Made by a program: the position numbers and the translations under genes. From assembly GCF_024508275.1 (NCBI RefSeq), contig NZ_CP101989.1, positions 2,976,001 through 3,040,000 of the forward strand: 64,000 nt of DNA, written 5' to 3'. The notes below the pieces were generated by a model, which was not told the DNA's origin, ran no database searches, and worked only from the letters and a program-made list of their open reading frames with translations. Source of the stretch: Cellulomonas wangsupingiae. GTDB lineage: Bacteria; Actinomycetota; Actinomycetes; Actinomycetales; Cellulomonadaceae. The number at the start of each line of letters is the position of its first letter. The stretch's first letter is position 1. Positions 28,907 to 36,666 of this stretch are shown here, one piece after another.

Positions 28907-29437
28907 TCAGGCTGCGGCGTCGGACTCCTCGCGCTTGACGCGCAGGGCCTCGACGGTGCGCACGGCCTGCGAGGCAGGAGCCGTGAACAGGTACGCGGCC
29001 TGGTAGAGCTTGGCCTTCATCGCGCCGGCCGCCTTGGCCAGCAGGACCTCGCGGGACTCGAGGTCCGCGAGCTTGGTGATGTCCGCAGCGGTCAGCGGGC
29101 GACCGTCGAGCACGCCCCCCTTGATGACCAGTGCGGGGTTCGCCTTGGCGAAGTCACGCAGTCCCTTGGCCGCCTCGACCGGGTCACCGGTGACGAAGGC
29201 GATCGCCGACGGGCCCGCGAGCGCGTCGTCGAGGCCCTCGAGGCCGGCGTCCTTGGCCGCGATCGCGGTCAGCGTGTTCTTCACCACGGCGTAGTTCGCG
29301 TTGCCGCCGAGCGTCTTGCGCAGCGTCTTGAGCTGCGCGACGGTGAGCCCGCGGTACTCGGTCAGCACAGCCGCGTTCGAGCTGCGGAAGCGCTCCGTCA
29401 GCTCCGCGACAGCGGCAGCCTTGTCCGGCCTCGCCAT
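28907..29437 (-). CDS. rplJ: 50S ribosomal protein L10
   Basis: A 176-residue protein from [20 protein letters not shown]; the frame is open 31 codons further but this is the family start. [20 protein letters not shown] is the conserved rRNA-binding part; the C-terminal helix carries L7/L12 dimers. Its leader contains a hairpin of the kind used for L10 autoregulation. Confidence 0.97.
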   Translation of the reverse strand: MARPDKAAAVAELTERFRSSNAAVLTEYRGLTVAQLKTLRKTLGGNANYAVVKNTLTAIAAKDAGLEGLDDALAGPSAIAFVTGDPVEAAKGLRDFAKANPALVIKGGVLDGRPLTAADITKLADLESREVLLAKAAGAMKAKLYQAAYLFTAPASQAVRTVEALRVKREESDAAA

Positions 29438-29498
29438 GGCATTCCTTCCGATGGTGGTGCCACCGGGCGTCTTCCCGTCGCTGCCGCACAGACGACAA

Positions 29499-29522
29499 GA
29501 GCCCCGCGCAGGCGCGGGGCTC
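29499..29522 (-). promoter_or_regulatory. L10 leader hairpin
   Basis: GAGCCCCGCGC and GCGCGGGGCTC, a perfect 11-bp stem, 62 bp upstream of rplJ. A second weaker stem (GGTCCG/CGGACC) is near 29629-29645. Position in a long leader suggests an L10-L12 binding autoregulatory element; I have not matched it to a covariance model. Confidence 0.5.
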
Positions 29523-29670
29523 GTAGGCACGGTGAGCCGGCACGGACCTTCTCAGGCCACGGCCGGGCACTCACATGCGTCGGAACTCTCACCTGCGCAG
29601 GCCCCCGCGTCTCGCGGAGCTTCGGCCGGTCCGACGAGCGGACCGACGACCGGCGGTCTTGGGCCTTACG

Positions 29671-29699
29671 AGACTACGGCACGCCGGCCGCCCGGCCAA
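29671..29699 (-). promoter_or_regulatory. Predicted rplJ promoter
   Basis: TTGGCC, a 17-bp spacer, TAGTCT on the minus strand, starting only 6 bp past the CHAT gene stop. It gives a leader of about 227 nt and makes rplJL independent of rplKA and of the island. Confidence 0.55.
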
Positions 29700-29704
29700 A
29701 TCCC

Positions 29705-32362
29705 TCACGCGGCCCCGTGCGCACCGAACGTGCACCAGTTGACGAACCCGGCCGGGGTGTCACGGTCGATCTCACCACGCGCACCGTGCAGGGCCCGCGC
29801 CATCGTCTCCCCCGCCGCCAGCCGGCGGTGCAGCGCGAGCATGAGGTCCACGACCTCGACGTCGGGCACGGCGGCGATGGAGGCGACGACCCCCCGCGTG
29901 CCGCGCGCCAGCATGGCGGAGACGAAGCCGAGGACCTCGTCACCGTCGTACGCGACGTCCGCGCCCGCGTGGCACGACGCCAGGACGAGCCGTTGCGGCG
30001 CGCCGCCCAGCTCGTGCAGCTCCTGCACCGTGACCGCCCGGTCGGCGAGCACGAGCGCGGAGAACATCGGGTTGTCGATGCGCGGCACGCCGTGGCAGGC
30101 GAGGTGCGCGAGACCGGCGCCCCGCACCGCGGCCAGCACGTCGCCGCTCCGGCTGGCCGTGGGGCCGAGCACGTCGGCGTGCCGGTGCAGCCGTGCGAGC
30201 GCGTCGACCTCCTCCTGCGCGCCGCGCAGCCCCGGCCCGGCGACGAGTACCACGGACGAGGCGAGCGCGCTCCCGGCCGTCGCGGTCGCCCACCACGACG
30301 TGGCCGAGGGCGCCAGCGCGACCGGTCGGTCGTGCAGGGCCGCCCAGGGCACCTGGTGCAGCGCACCCACGGGCACGACGACCAGCTCCTCACCCTCGAC
30401 GGCGCACGGCTCCAGGAGCAGCGCGCGCAGGCGGCGGAGACTGACGTCCGCGCTCAGGCGCGCGGCCTCGCCGGACTGCGGCGAGGAGGGGTCAGCGAGC
30501 CTGCGCAGGGCGAAGACGAGCGGACGCGCCGCGGCCACCACGTCCGCCGTGCGCGCGAGCGGGACGACACGCGTGCGGCGGGGGTCGACCACGACCGCGA
30601 CGTAGCGCCCGTCGCAGACGCCGATCTCGACGAGGACACGCCCGCCGAGCGCGCCCCGCAGCGCGGACGTCGTGGGTGGCGCGCCCACCGGCGGGTCCTG
30701 CCACCCGTCCGGGAGCTGCGCGGCGGACGGCACGGCCGCAGACGCCTCGACCGCGTGGCCGACGCCACGGACCACGTCCCGCAACGCCCGCTCGGGCAGG
30801 GCCTCCCCCGACGCCCGGTCCGCGCCGGCCACGGCGGGCGGGAGCAGCGGCAGCCGGGCCGCCAGCGCGGCCGCGCGGGTGCGCTCCATCCAGCGCAGCA
30901 CCTGCGTCGGTCCGCTCGTGCGCAGCAGCACGCGCAGGCCGATCTCCCCGAGCTCCCCGCCGTGGCCGGACGCCAGCGCGCGCAGCTCCATCGTCGGCAG
31001 CGACGAGCGGTGCGACGCGAGGTCGCGCAGCCCTGCCCTGGCCTCCCCCACGGCCCGTACGTCGTCCCCGGCGACGAGCGCGGCCGTCGCCGACGCGACG
31101 CGCCCCCGTACCCGCAGCAGCAAGGGCCCGCGTGCCGCGAGGCGGGACGCCGCCTCCAGGTCGCCGCGCGCGCGGGCGGGGTGCTGCCCGGTGAGCGCCG
31201 CACGTCCGGCCGCCATGTGGGCGTCGACCGCGGCCACGAGGTCACCGCGCCGCTGCAGCCCTGCCGCCGCGCGGCGCAGCGCCGCGACATCGCCGCTCAC
31301 GTCGAGCCCGAGCGCGGCCCGCGCGCGCGAGTCCAGCACCAGGGCGCGCGCCTGCCAGGCGTGCCGACGCTGCGTGCGGCTCCGGAGCAGGACCGCGGTC
31401 GCGAGATCCCGCGCACGTGCCGCGTCACCGTGCGCCAGGCACAGGTGGGCGAGCCGGGTCTGCGCCTCCACCCACATGAGCCAGGTCCCGGACCGCGCGT
31501 GCTCCTCGACGGCCGCCTCGGCCGCCGCGATCGCCTCGGGCAGCAGCCGGAGGTCCGCCATCGCCTCCGCGACCTCGACGTGGTGCTCGCCGAGGGGCAT
31601 GGCGGCGCTCCGGTAGGCGTCGGCGACCTCGGCGAACTCCGCGAGCCCTTCCGCGAGCCGGCCGCGGTGCACCGAGATCCAGGCATGCGTCTGGCGCGTG
31701 ACCGCGTGGGTCGCCGGCCCCAGGCCGGCCGCGACCTCGACGGCCCGCGCCGACGACGCGTGCGCCTCCTCGTACCGCCCGCGCGCCGCCAGGATCATCG
31801 CCAGGTTGTTGGCGACGCGCACCGTCACGTCCGTCGACGCGTGGCGCATCGACAGGATGCGTCGGTACTGCACCTCCGCGTCGCGCAGCCGCCCGGCGTT
31901 GTGGTCGAGCGCCGCCCGCTGGAGCTGGAGGAAGGCCCTCAGTCGCTCGCGGTCCTCGGCCGACACGTCGGACGCCCGGCTCAGCGCTGCGAGCGCCGCG
32001 TCGACGTCCCGTCCGGCCGCCACGACGCGGCCCTGGCCGTGCCGCACGGCGGCACGTGCGCCGCGCACCTCCGCCTCGACGATCGCGTCACCGTGCCGCG
32101 CGGCGAGCCGCAGCGCGGTGTCGAGGAGCCGGGCGGCCTCGGTGTGCTCCCACCGCGCCCGGTGCACGGCCGCCAGCGCGCGGAGCGCGACGGCGTGGGC
32201 CGCGTGGGCGCGCTCGGACCGCGCACGTGCCACGAGGGCGCGCACGTCGGCCTCCACGGAGCGGGGATCGGCGCTCGCCCGGTCAGCCAGCGCGCGTGCC
32301 TGTATCAGGAGCGCCCCCGGGCGCTCCTGCTCCCCGGGCGCATCTGCGCGCCTACCCGTCAT
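29705..32362 (-). CDS. TPR-CHAT domain protein, caspase-like peptidase
   Basis: An 885-residue protein from ATG 32362 (MTGRRADAPGEQERPG), preceded by GGGGAGG; the much longer open frame overlaps the divergent protease gene and is rejected. Residues about 1-500 are Ala/Arg/Leu-rich paired helices of TPR type (VANNLAMILAARGRYEEAHA is a clear unit). Residues about 560-885 are a CHAT domain, a caspase/separase-fold (clan CD) peptidase: HLACHG with catalytic His at about 757 and LASCHAG with catalytic Cys at about 797, ending GFVNWCTFGAHG. There is no signal peptide or membrane segment, so it is cytoplasmic. The TPR part probably senses or binds a partner. It is divergent from a subtilisin-sigma operon with only 42 bp between the starts. 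Substrate unknown. Confidence 0.85.
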   Translation of the reverse strand: MTGRRADAPGEQERPGALLIQARALADRASADPRSVEADVRALVARARSERAHAAHAVALRALAAVHRARWEHTEAARLLDTALRLAARHGDAIVEAEVRGARAAVRHGQGRVVAAGRDVDAALAALSRASDVSAEDRERLRAFLQLQRAALDHNAGRLRDAEVQYRRILSMRHASTDVTVRVANNLAMILAARGRYEEAHASSARAVEVAAGLGPATHAVTRQTHAWISVHRGRLAEGLAEFAEVADAYRSAAMPLGEHHVEVAEAMADLRLLPEAIAAAEAAVEEHARSGTWLMWVEAQTRLAHLCLAHGDAARARDLATAVLLRSRTQRRHAWQARALVLDSRARAALGLDVSGDVAALRRAAAGLQRRGDLVAAVDAHMAAGRAALTGQHPARARGDLEAASRLAARGPLLLRVRGRVASATAALVAGDDVRAVGEARAGLRDLASHRSSLPTMELRALASGHGGELGEIGLRVLLRTSGPTQVLRWMERTRAAALAARLPLLPPAVAGADRASGEALPERALRDVVRGVGHAVEASAAVPSAAQLPDGWQDPPVGAPPTTSALRGALGGRVLVEIGVCDGRYVAVVVDPRRTRVVPLARTADVVAAARPLVFALRRLADPSSPQSGEAARLSADVSLRRLRALLLEPCAVEGEELVVVPVGALHQVPWAALHDRPVALAPSATSWWATATAGSALASSVVLVAGPGLRGAQEEVDALARLHRHADVLGPTASRSGDVLAAVRGAGLAHLACHGVPRIDNPMFSALVLADRAVTVQELHELGGAPQRLVLASCHAGADVAYDGDEVLGFVSAMLARGTRGVVASIAAVPDVEVVDLMLALHRRLAAGETMARALHGARGEIDRDTPAGFVNWCTFGAHGAA

Positions 32363-32404
32363 GTCCTCCCCTGCCAGGGACCAACGACCCGAAGGAGCCC
32401 GTCG

Positions 32405-33739
32405 ATGAGCACGTCCGACGCTACCGGCCACCACGACCAGGACCACGATCGGTCCCGAGGACGCGCCAAGGTCCGCCGTCAGGTCACGGAGCTGAGCCGC
32501 GCCGCCCACGACCCGGCCCTGCGCCGACAGGCGGCGCGGTCGATCGCGAACCGCTACCAGGCGCGGACGGAGCAGCGTATCGGCACCGTCAGCCAGCACG
32601 GCGGGTCGCACGTGCTGGCGGTCGAGGGCGAGCTGGTGGCGACACGCGCGACGTGGGACGACCGGGGTGCGCGCGGCTACCTGGAGGCACGGGGCCTGCG
32701 GCGCGTCCGCGCGGATCTCGGTGGCATCGCCGACCGCGTCGTGCTGCTGCGCGCCTCCGGGGTCACGCTGGACGACCTGGACGACACCGTGGCGGAGCTG
32801 CGGCTGCGCGGCTTCGCGGTGTCGCAGAACCAGGTCCTGCCCTGCGACCCCGTCATGAAGAACCTCGGCGGGCCCGCCCTCGCGCCGCCCCTCGCGCCGT
32901 TCGACCACGAGCCGACGCCGGACGCGCCGCACGTCGCGGTGGTGGACACCGGCATCGACGGACGCCCTCGCGGCGACGGCCGGCTGTCGTCGGTGGCCCG
33001 CCACCGCAAGGGCCCGGACCAGAACATCGACCCGCTGGACATCGAGCCCGACGACGGCTTGCTCGACCTGTGCGCGGGGCACGGCACCTTCGTCGCGGGC
33101 GTCGTCGAGCGGGTGGCACCTCAGGCCCGCATCTCCGTGCACCGTGCGCTCCTCGGCGGGGGCGTCGGCAGCGAGGTGGACGTCGCCAAGGCCATGGTCC
33201 GCGCCGCGAGGCTGGGCGCCGACGTCATCAACCTGTCGCTCGGCTCCAACACGCGCTTCGACCAGCCGTCCCTCGCCGTCGAGGCGGCCCTCGACGTCAT
33301 CGAGTCCATCGAGGAGGAGACGGGGCGCGAGATCCTCGTCGTGGCCGCAGCGGGCAACACCGGCGACACGCGGCCCGTCTGGCCGGCCGCGTTCCGCAAC
33401 GTCGTCGCGGTCGCGGGCCTCACCCCCGACGGCCGCGCCGCCCCGTGGTCGAGCCACGGCTTCTGGGTCGACTGCTCGGCGGTCGCCGAGGGGATCCACG
33501 CCCCGTTCGTCAAGGGCAAGGAGTCGTACGAGTTCACCGCGGAGCCGGACGACTTCCCGGCCGACGGGTTCGCGTGGTGGAGCGGCACGTCGTTCGCCGC
33601 GCCGCAGGTCGCCGGGGCCGTCGCGGCGCTCATGCACGAGCACGGCATCGGCGCCCGCCGGGCGTTCGCGCGCCTGCGGGCCACCGGCACGCCGCTGCCC
33701 GACTACGGACGGGCCCTGCGCATCCTGGACGGCCTGTGA
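32405..33739 (+). CDS. Intracellular S8 (subtilisin-like) serine peptidase
   Basis: A 444-residue protein; ATG 32405 has AAGGAG 7 nt upstream. The catalytic set is complete: Asp181 in VAVVDTGIDG, His226 in CAGHGTFVAG, oxyanion Asn318 in VVAAAGNTG, Ser396 in WWSGTSFAAPQVAG. There is no signal peptide: the start is charged (TGHHDQDHDRSRGRAKVRRQ), so it probably acts in the cytoplasm. Residues about 65-150 look like a small alpha/beta prodomain (VVLLRASGVTLDDLDDTVAE, then a strand), perhaps an inhibitory propeptide. It is first of a plus-strand set with a sigma factor and a small protein, and divergent from the CHAT gene. It has no C-terminal anchor. Confidence 0.9.
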   Translation: MSTSDATGHHDQDHDRSRGRAKVRRQVTELSRAAHDPALRRQAARSIANRYQARTEQRIGTVSQHGGSHVLAVEGELVATRATWDDRGARGYLEARGLRRVRADLGGIADRVVLLRASGVTLDDLDDTVAELRLRGFAVSQNQVLPCDPVMKNLGGPALAPPLAPFDHEPTPDAPHVAVVDTGIDGRPRGDGRLSSVARHRKGPDQNIDPLDIEPDDGLLDLCAGHGTFVAGVVERVAPQARISVHRALLGGGVGSEVDVAKAMVRAARLGADVINLSLGSNTRFDQPSLAVEAALDVIESIEEETGREILVVAAAGNTGDTRPVWPAAFRNVVAVAGLTPDGRAAPWSSHGFWVDCSAVAEGIHAPFVKGKESYEFTAEPDDFPADGFAWWSGTSFAAPQVAGAVAALMHEHGIGARRAFARLRATGTPLPDYGRALRILDGL

Positions 33740-33878
33740 GCGCGGCCCGCGGGGCGCCGCCCGTGGAGCCGAGGTCGGTCGTCGTCGTATCACGGGGCAC
33801 GGTTCCGCGCTCCGACTCCCACAGGACGAACGCCTCGCCGTCGCCGACGACGCCCGGCCCCGCCGAAGGAGGACTGCC

Positions 33879-34034
33879 ATGACCCTGTCGACCGGTCGGC
33901 ACCTCAGGTCGCCCGACCTGGTGCCGGTGCGGCTGTCGCTCCACCCCGACCTGGCGCGTCAAGTGCTGGGCACCTGCCTCGTCGCGCGCAATGATGGGCT
34001 TCGGGACAAACCCGACAGGCGAAGGAGCCGCGCC
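33879..34034 (+). other. In-frame upstream extension of the sigma gene; possible small ORF or alternative start
   Basis: ATG 33879 has a strong SD (GAAGGAGG, 6-nt spacing) and opens the same frame as the sigma factor with no stop, adding 52 residues (MTLSTGRHLRSPDLVPVRLS and on). Codons have high GC3 until about 33987 and then suddenly not (AAT GAT ... CTT ... AAA ... CGA AGG), as if coding ended there; a TGA sits in another frame exactly at that point. It may be the true start of a longer sigma factor, or a small gene whose stop was lost by an indel. The rest of the gap 33740-33878 shows nothing. Confidence 0.4.
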
Positions 34035-34676
34035 GTGAGCAGCCGAGAACCGCTGGGCAGCCCGTACGACGAGCGCTCCACGTCGCAGCTCGTGGCCGGA
34101 GCGCTGACGGGCGACGAGGGGTCCTGGTCCGAGATCGTGCACCGGCACACGAGCCTCGTCATGGCACGGGTCCGGCAGTTCCGCCTGACGCCGCAGCAGG
34201 CGGAGGACGTCGCGCAGACCGTCTGGCTCAACCTGCTGGAGCACCTGGCCGACCTGCGCGAGCCGGCGGCGCTGCCGGGCTGGATCTCCACCGCGACGCG
34301 GCACGAGTGCATCCGGACGGCCAACCTGTCGCGCCGGTCGATCCCGGTCGACCCGACGACGGGCCGGCTCGACGCGCAGGACGACGTCGAGCTGGACGTC
34401 GAGCTGCTGCGCAGCGAGCAGCATGCCGCCCTGCGGGCGGCGCTCGCGGAGCTGCCCGCCCACCAGCGCGACCTCCTGCTGCTGCTCTCGACCGATCCAC
34501 CCCCGAGCTACCAGGAGGTCTCCGCGCGCCTGGGCATCCCGGTGGGGTCGATCGGCCCCACCCGGCAGCGCGGGCTGGCCCGCCTGCGTCAGAGCCACGC
34601 CATCCGTACCTACCTCGCGGCGACGTCCAGCCGCGCGCCCGGCGAAGGAGGCCGCGATGTCCTGGCACTCGGATGA
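34035..34676 (+). CDS. ECF-like sigma-70 family RNA polymerase sigma factor
   Basis: A 213-residue protein from GTG 34035, with GAAGGAG 7 nt upstream. Region 2 is EDVAQTVWLNLLEHLADLRE followed by ALPGWISTATRHECIRTAN, typical of ECF factors; region 4 is LAELPAHQRDLLLLLSTDPP then SYQEVSARLGIPVGSIGPTR, a helix-turn-helix for -35 binding. There is no sigma region 1 or 3. It probably turns on the island and possibly other genes. ATG 33879 would add 52 residues. Its 3' end overlaps the next gene by 20 bp. No transmembrane anti-sigma gene lies beside it. Confidence 0.88.
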   Translation: MSSREPLGSPYDERSTSQLVAGALTGDEGSWSEIVHRHTSLVMARVRQFRLTPQQAEDVAQTVWLNLLEHLADLREPAALPGWISTATRHECIRTANLSRRSIPVDPTTGRLDAQDDVELDVELLRSEQHAALRAALAELPAHQRDLLLLLSTDPPPSYQEVSARLGIPVGSIGPTRQRGLARLRQSHAIRTYLAATSSRAPGEGGRDVLALG

Positions 34677-35181
34677 CATGAGCGTGCCGCAGCCACGGCC
34701 GGCCGACGCGTGGGAGGACGACGACGCACTCGCCGCCGACCTCACGCGGGCGGTCCGGGACGGCGAGACGGCCGAGCGGATCAGGTCCGCCGCGGTCACG
34801 GCGTTCCACGCGCACCGCGGCATGCTCGCGCTGCGCGACGAGCTGGCCACCGACCTGCTGCTCCTGACGCTCGTGCACGACTCGTGCACCGCGGCCGGCG
34901 TCGCGGCCGTGCGCGACCGCAGCGGTCAGCCGTCGCGCACCCTCGTGTTCGAGGGTGACGGGGTGGGCGTCGAGATCGAGGTCACGGACGTCGCGGTGGA
35001 GGGCCAGCTCATCCCCGCCCGTCGCGGTCGGGTCGTGCTGCGCCGCCCCGACGGCGACGTCGCCGCGGTCGACACCGACGAGGTCGGCTACTTCCGCCTC
35101 GAGAACCGGCCCGACGGGCCCGTCCGGCTGGTGTGCCAGAGCGCGGACGGCACGTGCGTGACCGAGTGGCTGCCCTGGTGA
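34657..35181 (+). CDS. Small sigma-linked protein with helical N-terminus and beta-sandwich-like C-terminus
   Basis: A 174-residue protein; ATG 34657 with GAAGGAGG 5 nt upstream, inside the end of the sigma gene. Residues about 15-85 are helical and acidic (ALAADLTRAVRDGETAERIR); residues about 95-174 look all-beta: QLIPARRGRVVLRRPDGDVA then DTDEVGYFRLENRPDGPVRL, similar in style to carboxypeptidase-regulatory or transthyretin-like domains. There is no signal peptide or membrane segment. The tight coupling to the sigma gene suggests a regulator, perhaps a soluble anti-sigma or an adaptor for the proteases; this is inference. I know similar genes beside ECF sigma, CHAT and S8 genes in actinobacteria, but no function. 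Confidence 0.75.
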   Translation: MSWHSDDMSVPQPRPADAWEDDDALAADLTRAVRDGETAERIRSAAVTAFHAHRGMLALRDELATDLLLLTLVHDSCTAAGVAAVRDRSGQPSRTLVFEGDGVGVEIEVTDVAVEGQLIPARRGRVVLRRPDGDVAAVDTDEVGYFRLENRPDGPVRLVCQSADGTCVTEWLPW

Positions 35182-35214
35182 GGGGAGGGCGCACCGCGGC
35201 TTGACCGGTGCGTC

Positions 35215-35251
35215 GACGAGGCCCGGCCCGCAGGGGGGACCGGGCCTCGTC
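35215..35251 (+). terminator. Terminator after the S8-sigma operon
   Basis: GACGAGGCCCGG and CCGGGCCTCGTC, a perfect 12-bp stem with a 13-nt loop, 33 bp after the plus-strand operon. With the next hairpin it separates convergent transcription from rplA. Confidence 0.75.
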
Positions 35252-35267
35252 GCTCGCCTGCGCACGC

Positions 35268-35305
35268 ACGACGGCCCGGCTCCCTCGCGGGTGCCGGGCC
35301 GTCGT
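35268..35305 (-). terminator. Terminator after rplA
   Basis: ACGACGGCCCGGC and GCCGGGCCGTCGT, a perfect 13-bp stem with a 12-nt loop, 18 bp from the rplA stop. It may act in both directions. Confidence 0.75.
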
Positions 35306-35323
35306 GGCGTGGTGGAGCGACCG

Positions 35324-36040
35324 TCAGGCCGCGTCCTCCTCGGTGAGGTTGCGGGTCTTGCTCTGGTCCAGCGGGATGCCGGGGCCGTTGGTCGTCGACA
35401 TGGTCGCCTTGCTGATGTAGCGACCCTTCGACGACGCGGGCTTCAGACGCGAGATCTCCTCGAGCGCCGCGGCGTAGTTCTCCACCAGGGCGACGTCGGA
35501 GAACGACGTCTTGCCGATGATGAAGTGCAGGTTCGCGTGCCGGTCGACGCGGAACTCGATCTTGCCGCCCTTGATGTCGGACACGGCCTTGGCCACGTCC
35601 ATCGTCACGGTGCCGGTCTTCGGGTTCGGCATCAGGCCACGCGGGCCGAGGACCTTGCCGAGGCGACCGACCTTGCCCATGAGGTCAGGCGTGGCGACGG
35701 CGGCGTCGAAGTCGGTCCAGCCGTCGGCGACGCGGGCGATGAGCTCGTCGCCGCCGACCTCGTCGGCGCCGGCGGCGCGGGCCTGCTCGGCACGCTCACC
35801 GTTCGCGAAGACGATGACGCGGGCCGTCTTGCCGGTGCCGTGGGGCAGGTTGACCGTGCCACGGACCATCTGGTCGGCCTTGCGGGGGTCGACACCGAGG
35901 CGGAACGCGACCTCGACGGTCGCGTCGTACTTCGTGGTCGACGTCTCCTTGGCGAGGCGCACGGCCTCGAGGGGGGCGTAGAGCCGCTCGGCGTCGATCT
36001 TCTCGACGGCGGCGCGGTACGCCTTGCTGTGCTTGGGCAT
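35324..36040 (-). CDS. rplA: 50S ribosomal protein L1
   Basis: A 238-residue protein [40 protein letters not shown] is the L1 signature. L1 forms the mobile stalk that releases E-site tRNA and in many bacteria represses rplKA translation. It is last of the secE-nusG-rplK-rplA set; rplJ is not next, because of the inserted island. Confidence 0.98.
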   Translation of the reverse strand: MPKHSKAYRAAVEKIDAERLYAPLEAVRLAKETSTTKYDATVEVAFRLGVDPRKADQMVRGTVNLPHGTGKTARVIVFANGERAEQARAAGADEVGGDELIARVADGWTDFDAAVATPDLMGKVGRLGKVLGPRGLMPNPKTGTVTMDVAKAVSDIKGGKIEFRVDRHANLHFIIGKTSFSDVALVENYAAALEEISRLKPASSKGRYISKATMSTTNGPGIPLDQSKTRNLTEEDAA

Positions 36041-36150
36041 CTGCTTGTTCTCCTCGTGTCAGCAGTCGTGGTCATGCGGGCCGCACACGGGCCCTGCCAC
36101 GTGCCCACCGGCGCAGGTCGCGCCGGCGGACGGGTGGTGCGGGGGCTGGG

Positions 36151-36582
36151 TCAGCCCTCGACCTTGATCCCCATGGAACGCGCGGTCCCGGCGATGATCT
36201 TCTCCGCCGCGGCCAGGTCGTTCGCGTTGAGGTCCTCGAGCTTGGTGCTGGCGATCTCGCGCACCTGGTCGGCCGTCAGCGTCGCCACCTTGACGGTGTG
36301 CGGCGTCGGCGAGCCCTTGGCCACGCCCGCGGCCTTCTTGATCAGCTCGGCGGCCGGCGGCGTCTTCGTGATGAAGGTGAACGAGCGGTCCTCGTACACC
36401 GTGATCTCGACGGGGATGACGTTGCCGCGCTGCGACTCCGTCGCCGCGTTGTACGCCTTGCAGAACTCCATGATGTTCACGCCGTGCTGACCGAGCGCGG
36501 GCCCGATCGGCGGCGCCGGCGTCGCGGCACCAGCGTTGATCTGGAGCTTGATGAGGCCGGTGACCTTCTTCTTCGGGGGCAT
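36151..36582 (-). CDS. rplK: 50S ribosomal protein L11
   Basis: A 143-residue protein from [20 protein letters not shown]; the 18 upstream codons are not in the family. [20 protein letters not shown] contains the proline hinge that thiopeptides and RelA activation depend on. It binds the GTPase-associated rRNA. A 110-bp gap lies before rplA. Confidence 0.98.
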   Translation of the reverse strand: MPPKKKVTGLIKLQINAGAATPAPPIGPALGQHGVNIMEFCKAYNAATESQRGNVIPVEITVYEDRSFTFITKTPPAAELIKKAAGVAKGSPTPHTVKVATLTADQVREIASTKLEDLNANDLAAAEKIIAGTARSMGIKVEG

Positions 36583-36666
36583 GGTGCCTTCCGTTCTGTT
36601 CGTGGGCCGACGCCGTGGGCGATGACCCGGTTGCATCGCCCCGCAGCGCGGGGCGGGTCAGACAGG

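Noticed and set aside
28142..32404. Extension of the S8 protein upstream to 1865 residues
   Set aside because: It crosses rplL, rplJ and CHAT on the other strand; ATG 32405 has AAGGAG in place and a sensible N-terminus.
32363..33880. Extension of the CHAT protein upstream to 1391 residues
   Set aside because: It would run antisense through the whole S8 protease gene; the catalytic residues of S8 are clearly coded on the plus strand, and ATG 32362 has a good SD.
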